A DNA stretch of 49,107 nucleotides. Source: Paenibacillus solani. Lineage in GTDB: Bacteria > Bacillota > Bacilli > Paenibacillales > Paenibacillaceae. Position numbers and translations under genes: made by a program. Shown piece after piece: positions 39,820-48,198 of this stretch. Below the pieces are notes generated by a model that saw only the letters and a program-made list of their open reading frames with translations, did no database searches and was not told where the DNA came from. Position 1 is the first letter of the stretch, and every line of letters starts with the position of its first letter. The DNA is taken from contig NZ_LIUT01000001.1 of assembly GCF_001277345.1 (NCBI RefSeq), positions 2,954,242 through 3,003,348 on the forward strand, written 5' to 3'.

Positions 39820-40435
39820 TTTGTGACTCCTCCTCGTCAAGCTCAGCAGCTTGATCTTGCGCAATTTCATAACGGTATATCGAGATGGCCGCTTCGCCAT
39901 ACTTCGCAGTACGAAGGCAACGAAAACCGCCAAAATTCTCAGGATAATTGTAACTTGATTCGTACTCTAATACTACTACGGCTGTATCTTGCAGCAAACC
40001 TCGCTCTACCATATCGAGCATCAGCTCATCCCCGTTCTTAAACCTGTACGGCGGGTCCAGGAAGACCAAGTCGAATTGATTGGCCCGTTTCTCCAGCGCT
40101 TTAAGCGCTCTGGCTGCATCGTTACGGTACACCTCTGCCCGATCTTCCAGCCTGGTGGCTTTCAAATTCTCCTTGATCGTACTGATGCTTTTCGGTTCGA
40201 CATCAACAAAAACAGCACGATCCATCCCCCGGCTTAATGCCTCGATGCCAAGTCCACCTGTGCCTGCGAACAGATCAAGCGCGGCTCCCCCCTCAAAATA
40301 AGGACCGATCATACTGAATATGGATTCTTTCACTTTATCCGTCGTTGGACGGGTGCTTGTACCGGGCACGCTTTTAAGCGGCCGACCTTTTGCACTTCCG
40401 GATACTACTCTCACTGCTTCATTCACCCGTTTCAT
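39812..40435 (-). CDS. rsmD: 16S rRNA (guanine966-N2)-methyltransferase
   Basis: 207 residues from ATG 40435, or 200 from GTG 40414, which gives the more family-like start VRVVSGSAKGRPLK. The SAM-binding loop is DLFAGTGGLG (54-63) and the catalytic motif DPPY (127-130). RTRPTTDKVKESIFSMIG-like residues are typical of this family. It methylates G966 in the 30S head. It is coupled to coaD downstream, the usual pair. Confidence 0.93.
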   Translation of the reverse strand: MKRVNEAVRVVSGSAKGRPLKSVPGTSTRPTTDKVKESIFSMIGPYFEGGAALDLFAGTGGLGIEALSRGMDRAVFVDVEPKSISTIKENLKATRLEDRAEVYRNDAARALKALEKRANQFDLVFLDPPYRFKNGDELMLDMVERGLLQDTAVVVLEYESSYNYPENFGGFRCLRTAKYGEAAISIYRYEIAQDQAAELDEEESQND

Positions 40436-40693
40436 TTATCTGTTAATTCAATTCACTGACCGTGCCATTGACAGTGATTATCGTAACACAATCATCCCGT
40501 ATATGAAAAATGAATCATGCCGTGCGTGCATCTTTTTTTCGAAGCGATGTATATTTCTGCCACAGCCGGGCATCCTTGAAATATCGACATCAATGAATGT
40601 CGTAGACAACCGCGGAGAAGACTTACGTTTCCCCATAAGCTCTTCGTCCGGTTTCTCCTCTCCCATGAGGGTGCTCTGAAAGGAGCACCCGAA
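40436..40693. other. gap without a supported gene; inverted repeats
   Basis: Open frames of 70-120 codons on both strands lack ribosome sites and resemble no family I know. CGACAT/ATGTCG (40585-40602) and GGGTGCTC/GAGCACCC (40669-40690) form short hairpins. The segment could contain a decayed gene or a small RNA. Confidence 0.3.
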
Positions 40694-40747
40694 CAAAATC
40701 CCTGCAGCCTCAAGCTTTTGTTGCAGGGATTTTGTTGTTTTTTTATG
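40694..40747 (+). terminator. strong hairpin terminator without an obvious gene
   Basis: A 13-bp perfect stem (CAAAATCCCTGCA / TGCAGGGATTTTG) followed by a T-rich run on the plus strand. No plus-strand gene precedes it, since rsmD is on the other strand. Confidence 0.75.
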
Positions 40748-40790
40748 TTGGGCCGCTAACGAGATAAGTGGCTTTTATCCGATGTGAATT

Positions 40791-40883
40791 CCTATCTGAC
40801 CGTTCAGATAATTCAATAATCTGTGTAAAAAGCAAATAACTTATCCACTCAAGACGTCACCGAATATCGGAGGCGTTTTTTTT
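40791..40883 (+). terminator. leader-type hairpins and second terminator before the stalk-domain gene
   Basis: TATCTGA/TCAGATA (7-bp arms, 40791-40808) is followed by a terminator at 40854-40876 (eight of nine positions pair, loop AATAT) and eight T. It is 83 bases before the next plus-strand gene. It may end a small RNA or act as an attenuator. Confidence 0.5.
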
Positions 40884-40965
40884 GCAGGAATAACACGAAT
40901 TTTATCGAATCCATATAGCTGTTTGAAAAATATTCCTATTTGAAAAGTGAAGAGAGGTCATGTAA

Positions 40966-42940
40966 GTGAGAAGAACGTGGTATGTTCTCGTATTATTTAG
41001 CATGCTGGCAGGACTAGGTTTTGCAGGCACAATGCACGGGGTCGCTTCTGCTGAAGAGTCCAAGCTCCAGATTAGCGATATTGCGGGGAGAAACACCTAC
41101 CTGATGAGTGATGGCTCCATGTGGTCCCTGATTGACGGACGACATGCCATACGGACGCCGGGTAAAGTTGCAGCCATCAGCGGTTATGAATACCGAGGCA
41201 TCGGTATGACGCAGGATGGGCGTCTGGTGAAATGGGATATCGGTAAAGGCCCCGAGGTCGTTCCGGGAACAAGCGGCGTGAAGCAGATCGCGGGTTCCTA
41301 CTGGCTGAAGTCAGATGGTACCGTATGGTTCGAAGCACAAAAAGCAAATAACCTCAGCGGCATATTGCTGATCGCCGATGCGGATCAAGAATTTGCCGCC
41401 TTATCCTCAAATGGAGAGCTGCTATTAGAGGATAACTATAAAAAGGATCAATTCAAGAAGCTCGGTATTGTGGAAAACCCGGTAGGGGTCAAATCCATGA
41501 CGGTTCACAGCGGGCGTGTTGCCCTGCTGCGTGACAACGGTGACGTGGTTGTATACGAGACATCCAACTTTGATGATAACGGGCGCATCACCCCTGTTAC
41601 CGTTGCCCAGAATGCAGCTCATATCGTTTATGTTTCCAATGAGCCAACGGATCTCCTGATTGTGACCCTTCAAGACGGAACCGTTTGGACAACTGGAGTA
41701 TATAAAGACCGCTGGAAGCTCAAAGAGCAGGTCGCTGGACTGAGCGGGATCGTAAGAACCTCCATTTACGGGAACGCAAAGGATCTGTCGGAAGGATTCT
41801 ATGCTCAGCGCGCTGACGGAAGCTGGATACATCACATGAACGGACAGAACAAATCGGTTTGATGTGCCTGTCGTTAAAGCCTTATCGGTTTCAATATCTG
41901 ATGCCAAGCCTTATGTAGGAGATACTCTTGAAGTCAGTATCCAGGAGACATACACGAACGGGGCCAAGATTAAAGTCCCGGTTAAAGATGCTGTGATCGA
42001 TATTGAGAAGCCTTTTGTAATGAACGTACAGAAGAATGGAACACTGAAGTCTGCGGGCGTTGGCAAGACGCAGATTACGGTAACTTCAGGTGGTTTGTCC
42101 AAATCGTTAACGGTATCGTCCAGCCTCCGCAACAATTTAAAATATGCAAAACAAGTAAACGGGAATATCATGGTGCCGGCCAAACCCGCTATACAGGCAC
42201 TGGGTGGCACCTATTCGGTCACAAATGGAACCGTGGAAGCCAAGTTCGGAGAAACCATGCTTACGTTCAAGGCAGGCAGCAACCAGGCCAAGATGAATGA
42301 TAGCACACTGCGTCTAAAAGCAGCTCCGATGAACGAAAAAGGCGAATTGTTAATTCCCGCTTCCTTGTTATCCGATGTTCTAGATGCAAAAATCAGCTGG
42401 GATGCCAAGTGGAAACAAGCGAATATCTCTTTCGGTGAAGATGCAGCCATGACCGTGGTCTCTAGTGAAACGGCTGGCTTAATCAAAAAAGCGATGCAAG
42501 GCAGCTTGGTTAAATTTATCGGCCGCACATATTGGGTGAATGATTTTGAAGACTTGGAACGCTTCTCCAAATTGACGGTAACCGACATTTTGCCGGACGA
42601 CAAAGGAGAATTCAACGTGATCTTCAGAACAAGCTCTGGAAAAACAGTGAAAAGCTATCCTATGCGGTCTTCGGAAGTGATGCAGCTGTTTGCGGATCGT
42701 TCTTCCTTGTTAACCTACGACCCTTACCAAAAATATAAATGGTCCGCATCCGTGTGGAAACAGATTATAGCGGGCCAGGTTTCCCTCGGCATGACAAAAG
42801 AGCAGGTGCAGCTGTCTTGGGGGAACCCCGCAGCCAAGGACATTACGACCGGCGGCGGAAAAACCATTGAAACCTGGGGATACGCGAATTTCGATATCGT
42901 ATCATTTGTAAACGGCAAGGTTGCATTGATTATGATGTAG
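40966..42940 (+). pseudogene. frameshifted secreted protein: RCC1-like part plus copper-amine-oxidase-type stalk domain
   Basis: Two frames make one broken gene. Part one (40966-41862, 298 codons, GTG start after GAGAGG) has a signal peptide (about 1-29, ending near ASA-EE) and repeated blades such as SDGSMWSLI, DGRLVKWD and DGTVWFE. Part two (from 41864, no ribosome site) has a Big-like region, then a stalk domain (GNIMVPAKPAIQALGG, GELLIPASLLSDVLDAKISWDAKWKQANISF) and a C-terminal SmpA-like tail (VSLGMTKEQVQLSWGNP). Deleting one T in the TTT at 41858-41860 joins them through KSV-D-VPVV into 657 residues. It is a real mutation, phase variation, or a sequencing error. Confidence 0.85.
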
Positions 42941-42964
42941 TCAGTCAATCGCTTCCTCCATAAC

Positions 42965-43005
42965 AAAACCGCCAAAAGAAACTCTTTTGGCGGTTTTTCG
43001 TTTTT
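42965..43005 (+). terminator. terminator after the stalk-domain gene
   Basis: A 14-bp stem (AAAACCGCCAAAAG / CTTTTGGCGGTTTT) with a 5-base loop and T-rich tail, 25 bases after the stop codon. It may also serve the minus-strand YjcZ-type gene's surroundings. Confidence 0.9.
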
Positions 43006-43069
43006 GACTGCTCATGTTGTTCGGTCATCACTTTTTTTGATTCATGAGGTTTGTTCACTTAAAGATGGA

Positions 43070-43177
43070 TTAGATAAATGCGCGAGTTATGATAACCAAC
43101 AGGATGAATAATACCAAAATAGCACCGACAGATGAGCCATATCCATAGCCACCGTAACCTTCTGCTCCCCCGCTCAC
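43070..43177 (-). CDS. YjcZ-type small sporulation peptide
   Basis: 35 residues from GTG 43177, with GGAGG seven bases before it. A glycine/tyrosine-rich start (GGAEGYGGYGYGSS) is followed by one hydrophobic helix (SVGAILVLFILLVIITRAFI). This is the pattern of YjcZ/YhzC-type peptides found in spores of Bacillales. It is too short for most gene finders. The role is not known beyond association with spores. Confidence 0.85.
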   Translation of the reverse strand: MSGGAEGYGGYGYGSSVGAILVLFILLVIITRAFI

Positions 43178-43195
43178 ATGAATCCCTCCTTTTTA

Positions 43196-43327
43196 GAACA
43201 TACCACATGTTATGTCGATCCCGCACAAATGAGCTGGGCTGCCGCCTGTTCGCATGAAGAATAATGAATTAGCCCAGAAGTTAAACGAATTAGCTGCGAG
43301 AGGAGAAACCCTCGCCCCTGTATGTTC
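43196..43327. repeat. non-coding segment bounded by an 8-bp inverted repeat
   Basis: GAACATAC (43196-43203) and GTATGTTC (43320-43327) border 116 bases that hold another stem, GCGAG-GG/CC-CTCGC, near 43296-43315. A 60-codon frame on the minus strand has no ribosome site. It lies between the YjcZ-type gene and the HTH gene; a small mobile remnant or a structured leader are both possible. Confidence 0.35.
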
Positions 43328-43390
43328 TATGAGAGAGGCCTGATAAGAACGATTCATCGTCCACCATGCCTTCATGTCATTGCTAAAATT

Positions 43391-43645
43391 CTACGCCTGC
43401 TCGGAATATTCCTGGTCGCTTCGTCCGGGTTCTTGAACTGTGATGATTCTTCGCCTGCGGCGATCCACTAATCCTTCTTCACCAAACTCACGATAAATGC
43501 GCATCCATACTTTCAGCCGGCCGATATCTGATATTTGCAAGGCGGATGCAACTTCTTTCTTCGTCATTCCTTCTAGCCGCATGGCGATTGCCTTTTTTTT
43601 CGTTTCGTAACTGTAATGCTGGAATGTCTGTCCCTTTTTCGCCAC
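43391..43645 (-). CDS. orphan HTH protein resembling IS3 OrfA
   Basis: 84 residues from GTG 43645, with GAGG about eight to nine bases before; a GTG at 43654 overlaps that site. Residues 8-60 form a helix-turn-helix (YSYETKKKAIAMRLEGMTKKEVASALQISDIGRLKVWMRIYREFGEEGL), as in the first transposase frame of IS3-type elements and related wHTH proteins. A basic RRRRR follows. No OrfB/integrase partner lies near, and no IS ends frame it. It may be a domesticated DNA-binding protein or an IS remnant. Confidence 0.75.
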   Translation of the reverse strand: MAKKGQTFQHYSYETKKKAIAMRLEGMTKKEVASALQISDIGRLKVWMRIYREFGEEGLVDRRRRRIITVQEPGRSDQEYSEQA

Positions 43646-43741
43646 GATTATCACCTCTTACTAGCTTATATCGGTTATCATTGGCCTACTTTCAATACCT
43701 GCATACGATTCCGAGATACCTATCCAGATAAATCCAAGTTA

Positions 43742-43750
43742 TGGTATAAT
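43742..43750 (+). promoter_or_regulatory. extended -10 promoter of the TPR gene
   Basis: TGGTATAAT, a perfect extended -10 with TATAAT, 38 bases before the start codon. The -35 is weak. Confidence 0.65.
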
Positions 43751-43787
43751 CCACTCTAAAACATTACATGGAAATTGAGGGATCTAT

Positions 43788-44465
43788 TTGTTTAAACTCA
43801 TTATTTTTGGATTTCTGTTTTATATCTTTGGCAACCCGATCACGGCAATCCTGGTGTTTCTGCTTATCTTGTATGTGCTGGATCGCCGTTTCGTCGGGGT
43901 ATCTCCAAGTCTTGCAAAGCCGATAAGGCGGGCTCGAAATATTTCCAAGCTGCGCAGGCAGATTGCAGTCAGTCCAAGTGATGTATCATCCCGCCATGAG
44001 CTCGCAAGATTGCTTATAGAGCGTCGCAAATATGGTGAAGCCTTGGAACTGCTGGAACCGTTAAAATCCAGTTTAGAGGATTCCGCTGAATATTGGGACG
44101 ATCTCGGAAATGCACGCCTGCACACGAGCCATATTGCTCAGGGAGAAGCTGACATTCTCCATGCGCTGGAGATCAATCCAAGAGTGAAGTATGGCCGTCC
44201 TTATCTTAGGCTTGCCGATACGTTTCGGGATTCGGATCGGGAAAAGGCACTCCAATACTTGGAGCAATTTCACACCATTCAATCCTCCTCCAGCGAAGCC
44301 TTCTATCTTCTGGGACAGATGAATCAATCGCTTGGAAAAAAAGAGGAGGCGAAGTCCTCGTATCAAGAATCTCTGGATATATATCGCTCGCTGCCCAAGT
44401 ACAAAAAGCGGCAGGAGCGTAAATGGGCCGTAAAAAGCTTTTTCAGGAAATTATTTTTAAATTAA
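43788..44465 (+). CDS. membrane-anchored TPR protein
   Basis: 225 residues from TTG 43788, with GAGGGAT upstream. One N-terminal membrane segment (about 2-30; LIIFGFLFYIFGNPITAILVFLLILYVL) is followed by helical TPR-like units (YGEALELLEPLKSSLEDSAEYWDDLGNA, SSEAFYLLGQMNQSLGKKEEAKSSYQESL). The end is basic. TPRs bind partner proteins, so it is likely a scaffold on the cytoplasmic side of the membrane. The partner is unknown. A terminator follows. Confidence 0.85.
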   Translation: MFKLIIFGFLFYIFGNPITAILVFLLILYVLDRRFVGVSPSLAKPIRRARNISKLRRQIAVSPSDVSSRHELARLLIERRKYGEALELLEPLKSSLEDSAEYWDDLGNARLHTSHIAQGEADILHALEINPRVKYGRPYLRLADTFRDSDREKALQYLEQFHTIQSSSSEAFYLLGQMNQSLGKKEEAKSSYQESLDIYRSLPKYKKRQERKWAVKSFFRKLFLN

Positions 44466-44480
44466 TGAATTGCTGCATAT

Positions 44481-44523
44481 AAAAAGGCGTCCTCCAAGGT
44501 CATGGACCATGGGACGCCTTTTT
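44481..44523. terminator. bidirectional terminator between TPR and GDSL genes
   Basis: AAAAAGGCGTCC (44481-44492) pairs with GGACGCCTTTTT (44512-44523) around a 19-base loop. It serves two convergent genes. Confidence 0.88.
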
Positions 44524-44539
44524 ATAATGATCTATGGGC

Positions 44540-45175
44540 TTATTTTAGCGGCTTGTACCCTAACCGATGTAATTGTTCCGCGATTACACGGTACCCCCGT
44601 CCATTGGGATGTAAGCCATCCACTGATAGCAACTCCTTCTCTCTTCCAAGAAATTGAGCATAGATATCAGCCACGCGAAAGTAATCGTCACTTAATTTTA
44701 TTAAGTGCCTATTGAAACGAACGACATATTCCGTTGCCTCTGACCAAGCCGGATATGGATTATACAGACCGATAGCTCGAATATAATAAAGTTGTCTGCC
44801 GGCAGACTTTATTCTGCGGATGGATCCGACGATACGATTCACATGCTCTTGACAGCGATACAATGCAGCATCCAGCACGTCCCGGCTCGGACGGCCTTCG
44901 GCAAGCTTTACGGCGCGGATTAAGTCGTTGCCTCCGATCGACATCGTAATGATATGGGCCTGTTGTAAATGAAAGCGATACGCAGGCAAACGAACCACCC
45001 GATCGGATAACTCCTCCGATGTTAGCCCATTAACCCCCAAATTCTCATGGGCGACGAACTGCTGCAGCTTCTCTTCAGCCATCCGGCGGTATAACGGAAC
45101 AAAACCACTGCCGGGCATCGTTCCGAGCCCGAAAGTCAAGGAATCGCCGACAGCGGTATAATGGTACACCAACAT
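44540..45175 (-). CDS. SGNH/GDSL hydrolase
   Basis: 211 residues from ATG 45175, after GGGGGTG; the ATG at 45196 has no site. Block I AVGDSLTFG gives the nucleophile S12, block III is SIGGND, and block V is DGLHPNGRGY with the Asp-His pair. There is no signal peptide, so the product should be cytoplasmic, or is exported by another route. The family cuts esters or lipid or sugar O-acetyl groups; the substrate is unknown. A promoter lies directly upstream. Confidence 0.88.
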   Translation of the reverse strand: MLVYHYTAVGDSLTFGLGTMPGSGFVPLYRRMAEEKLQQFVAHENLGVNGLTSEELSDRVVRLPAYRFHLQQAHIITMSIGGNDLIRAVKLAEGRPSRDVLDAALYRCQEHVNRIVGSIRRIKSAGRQLYYIRAIGLYNPYPAWSEATEYVVRFNRHLIKLSDDYFRVADIYAQFLGREKELLSVDGLHPNGRGYRVIAEQLHRLGYKPLK

Positions 45176-45205
45176 ATTCACCCCCGCCCCACTCATTATG
45201 ACAAC

Positions 45206-45234
45206 ATTATATGAATCGTGCTGGAATGGTGAAA
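45206..45234 (-). promoter_or_regulatory. promoter of the GDSL hydrolase gene
   Basis: Minus strand: TTTCAC (45234-45229), 17-base spacer, TATAAT (45211-45206). Confidence 0.6.
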
Positions 45235-45301
45235 CGGGATATTGTCTTGAATGGCATCATGAATTCCATTCACAGACGGTTAACATACTTCAACTGGTTA
45301 T

Positions 45302-45733
45302 TTAATCTCCGGCTTTCTCAACCTCGTAAACGCAGCGGAAACGTTCAATTCCTGGATATTGTTCACCCATGCTGTATACCTCAAAGCCGATACTGCGGTA
45401 GAAGTCTACGGCTTCTTCGTCGATTTCGGCGATGATTGCATCGGGTTTAGGCTCAACCTCAAGCAGCAGCTCCAAAATCAGGCCTCGTCCATAACCCAGC
45501 CCTCTGTTCTCGGGAAGAACTGCTAAATGCCTGATAATAAGCTCATTTCGAACAACATCGAAGCCTATGATCCCCAGCAAAAGCCCATCCTCTTCGTATC
45601 CGAACAACCGGCCGTTACCCGTCTGATAGAATGATGCCGCGCGGTCCACCGCTTCCGGATCTGGAAAAACCGAATAGCTTAGGAGTTCCTTTACTTCGGG
45701 TTGCAACGACTGCTTGGTTATATCTTTTAACAT
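45302..45733 (-). CDS. GNAT family N-acetyltransferase
   Basis: 143 residues from ATG 45733, with GGAG seven bases upstream; a TTG at 45745 overlaps this site. The acetyl-CoA loop is ENRGLGYGRGLI, preceded by IIRHLAVLP; AVDFYRSIGFEVYSM is the C-terminal part. The substrate is not known. It starts 29 bases after the marR gene on the same strand, so MarR may control it. Confidence 0.85.
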   Translation of the reverse strand: MLKDITKQSLQPEVKELLSYSVFPDPEAVDRAASFYQTGNGRLFGYEEDGLLLGIIGFDVVRNELIIRHLAVLPENRGLGYGRGLILELLLEVEPKPDAIIAEIDEEAVDFYRSIGFEVYSMGEQYPGIERFRCVYEVEKAGD

Positions 45734-45762
45734 AACAATCTCCAATCTGAACTCGTATAAGT

Positions 45763-46212
45763 TTACAACATTTTTTCTGCACTGATCCCCAGCTTACGCA
45801 GCAGTTTCGCCGCCTGGGCTTTCTCATCATCCGACAAGCCGTTAAGTACCTCCACCATCCGTTGCTGATGGGCTGGAAATATAGCTTCGAAGAGTTCATT
45901 CCCCTCGGCTGTAAGCTCAGCGTAAATAACACGGCGGTCTTCAGCGGAAGCCCTGCGAACCAGCAGGTTTTTCTTCTGAAGCTTGTCCACCACGTAAGTA
46001 ATATTGCCGCTTGAGATCAGCACCTTCTCTCCTATTTTCTGAAGCGGCTGCGGTCCCTTATGGTACAGTACATCCAACACGCCAAACTCAGTAGAATTCA
46101 AGCCGTGACTGTTAATGCTTCGATTTGAATGTGTCATTACAGCGTTATAAGCTCTGGCAAGGACAACCAGCAAATGTAATGGGTAATCCTCATGTTCTTG
46201 AATATCCGACAT
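45763..46212 (-). CDS. MarR family transcriptional regulator
   Basis: 149 residues. A winged helix with recognition region LISSGNITYVVDKLQKKNLLVRRASAEDRRVIYAELTAEG. GGAGG lies seven bases before the ATG. MarR proteins are dimeric repressors often released by small phenolic or oxidant molecules. The signal is unknown. It is probably cotranscribed with the GNAT gene that follows. Confidence 0.92.
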   Translation of the reverse strand: MSDIQEHEDYPLHLLVVLARAYNAVMTHSNRSINSHGLNSTEFGVLDVLYHKGPQPLQKIGEKVLISSGNITYVVDKLQKKNLLVRRASAEDRRVIYAELTAEGNELFEAIFPAHQQRMVEVLNGLSDDEKAQAAKLLRKLGISAEKML

Positions 46213-46261
46213 ACTTCACCCTCCGAAAGATATCATGACATTAAGGTTAATGAACGCCGGA

Positions 46262-46978
46262 TCAACTGTCAAATGGATTCTTTGCCACTGAGTTTCCGGA
46301 ATGCAAAATCCGTACCGTTCCATCCTGGCAGCCAATGATCGCCTGGTCCGCCATGCCGATAAATAAACCATGCTCCACCACGCCAGGCAAGCTGCCTATA
46401 CGAGAGCTCAATTCCTCAGGTTGGGGGATTTGCTGAAACTTGCAATCAGCAATATAATTCCCGTTATCGGTCACATAGAACCCTTTATCCGGCTTATGCC
46501 GGATCTGCACTGTGCAGCCAAGCTGGGTCAGGGACTGAATGGTCCATTCATAAGCAAAAGGGACAATTTCCACCGGCAGTGGAAACGCTCCAAGTTGCGT
46601 TACCGTTTTCGTATCATCTGCCACTATTACAAGCCGTTCACTATGGAAGGCCGTTATTTTCTCGCGGAGGAGCGCTCCCCCTCCTCCCTTGATCAGTCGC
46701 AGCTGGTCATCCAGCTCATCAGCGCCGTCAATCGTGAGATCCAAACGATCAACTTCCCGCAGAGGAATCAGTGGGATTCCTTGTTCTACAGCAAGCTTCT
46801 CTGAAGCCTCAGAGGTAGCCACAGCCTGGATCGAGAGACCGTCTCTAACCATCTCGCCGATTTTGAGAATAGCATAATAAGCGGTAGAGCCCGTGCCCAG
46901 CCCGATCTTCATTCCAGCCTGTACATACTTGGTTGCATGCTCGGCAGCTATTTTCTTCATATTGTATTCACTCACCAT
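46262..46978 (-). CDS. rpiA: ribose-5-phosphate isomerase A
   Basis: 238 residues. GLGTGSTA (26-33), DGADE (84-88) and KGGGGALLREK (97-107, catalytic glutamate E106) are family hallmarks. It interconverts ribose 5-phosphate and ribulose 5-phosphate in the pentose phosphate pathway. GGAG is nine bases before the ATG. It stands alone between marR and the macro-domain gene. Confidence 0.96.
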   Translation of the reverse strand: MVSEYNMKKIAAEHATKYVQAGMKIGLGTGSTAYYAILKIGEMVRDGLSIQAVATSEASEKLAVEQGIPLIPLREVDRLDLTIDGADELDDQLRLIKGGGGALLREKITAFHSERLVIVADDTKTVTQLGAFPLPVEIVPFAYEWTIQSLTQLGCTVQIRHKPDKGFYVTDNGNYIADCKFQQIPQPEELSSRIGSLPGVVEHGLFIGMADQAIIGCQDGTVRILHSGNSVAKNPFDS

Positions 46979-47029
46979 AGGGACCCGCTCCTTCGTTATG
47001 CTGAATCAGATGCTATATGTAAATAACTG

Positions 47030-47061
47030 ACTGCAAACAACAAGGGCGCAAAGCGGCGCCC
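47030..47061 (-). terminator. terminator of the macro-domain gene
   Basis: GGGCGC/GCGCCC (47044-47049, 47056-47061) followed by TTGTTGTTTG on the minus strand, 10 bases after the stop codon. Confidence 0.65.
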
Positions 47062-47071
47062 CTGAATCTAA

Positions 47072-47647
47072 TTATATATGAGCTTCCTTCTCCTGTGTAA
47101 ATTGCTCAAGCCACTGAACATAGAGCTCTTCATTCTCAGGAGTAAAACATATAAATTCAATTCGTTCCAGACGATTGTCCGGCAGATCTTCCTCCAGCAG
47201 ATTCGTAACTGCTTTTAGAGCAACATCACAAGCGGGGCCTTTAGGATACTCATAGATTCCTGTGCTTATATTAGGAAAGGCGATGCTTCTTGCCCCCACC
47301 TTCATTGCAAGCAGGAGACTGTTCCGGTAGCATTCTGCCAGCGTATGCTCTTCACGTCGTCCGCCGCCCTCCCAGATGGGACCTACGGTGTGAATGATAT
47401 GCTTAGCTGGCAGCTGGCCCGCCCCGGTAATCACGGCGTTGCCTGGGGGGCATCCCCCTTGCTCCTTGCGAATTTCCATACATTGTTCCATGATCTCCGG
47501 TCCTCCTGCGCTGTGAATCGCGCCATCAACGCCCTTTCCACCCAGCAGTCCCGAATTTGCAGCATTGACGATAATGTCGCCCGTCCATGTCGTAATATCG
47601 CCTAAAAAGACGGAGACCGATGTCCTTCCGATTGTATAAGTTTTCAT
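47072..47647 (-). CDS. macro-domain protein (O-acetyl-ADP-ribose deacetylase type)
   Basis: 191 residues, one macro domain of the MacroD/YmdB class. GDIT at 16-19, IIVNAANSGLLGGKGVDGAIH (from 26) with the usual catalytic asparagine and aspartate, and the NISTGIYEYP phosphate loop. Members hydrolyse O-acetyl-ADP-ribose or remove mono-ADP-ribose from acidic residues. AAAGGAG is the ribosome site. No sirtuin or ADP-ribosyltransferase is near. It starts 69 bases after an unknown membrane gene. Confidence 0.93.
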   Translation of the reverse strand: MKTYTIGRTSVSVFLGDITTWTGDIIVNAANSGLLGGKGVDGAIHSAGGPEIMEQCMEIRKEQGGCPPGNAVITGAGQLPAKHIIHTVGPIWEGGGRREEHTLAECYRNSLLLAMKVGARSIAFPNISTGIYEYPKGPACDVALKAVTNLLEEDLPDNRLERIEFICFTPENEELYVQWLEQFTQEKEAHI

Positions 47648-47716
47648 TTCGGAAAATCTCCTTTCGGTCTTTTATTTCTTCATTACCCCGAAAGTGGGCG
47701 GGTTGACCCTGTTTAT

Positions 47717-48148
47717 CTATTCTGCTCCGGGTTTTTTCTTCGCTGCAGCTGAGAGCCGGTCCGTTAAGCTCCGCTCCTCAGGGCCTAGAAGCGCTTCCTC
47801 CACTGTACGATAGAACATCAACGTGCCGTTATCCCTTGCCTTCTTCAAATGGAGCAAGAACACATTGCCGGCCTGCTCCAGCTTCAAATCTTCGGAAGCA
47901 TTCTTGACACGGCATAGATAAACTTTCATCGGCTCCTGCCGGTCACGAAACTCCATGACACCAATGGGTATTAGCGACCTCTTGTCCTCTTCGGAGAATT
48001 GAGGTGTCATATAAACGGTATATTCCGAAGCAGGAAGAGGAATGTATGCTTCCCGCTTTTGATTCGCGATGATTCTGGAGTTCATGAATGCGATGTAACC
48101 TGCCGCCACAAACAAAATGACACTGACGGCAATAGCGATATTTAACAT
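47717..48148 (-). CDS. membrane-anchored protein of unknown function
   Basis: 143 residues. One N-terminal membrane segment (about 3-24; LNIAIAVSVILFVAAGYIAFM), then a soluble part with beta-rich SEYTVYMTPQFSEEDKRSLIPIGVMEFRD, VYLCRVKNA and a charged end. I do not recognise a family. GAGGAGAG precedes the ATG. It lies between the traX-like and macro-domain genes, with short gaps on both sides. Confidence 0.7.
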   Translation of the reverse strand: MLNIAIAVSVILFVAAGYIAFMNSRIIANQKREAYIPLPASEYTVYMTPQFSEEDKRSLIPIGVMEFRDRQEPMKVYLCRVKNASEDLKLEQAGNVFLLHLKKARDNGTLMFYRTVEEALLGPEERSLTDRLSAAAKKKPGAE

Positions 48149-48198
48149 ATATGTCTCTCCTCGTAATTAATCAGGGCATTCACTTGATGTTCCTTTCC

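Noticed and set aside
40478..40713. Minus-strand frames of about 72 codons upstream of rsmD
   Set aside because: No ribosome site, no recognisable family, and hairpins occupy part of the region.
41864..42940. The second stalk-domain frame as a separate gene
   Set aside because: There is no ribosome site before its GTG, and one base restores a continuous protein with the preceding frame.
43193..43375. A 60-codon minus-strand frame between the HTH and YjcZ-type genes
   Set aside because: No ribosome site, and it lies across the inverted-repeat segment.
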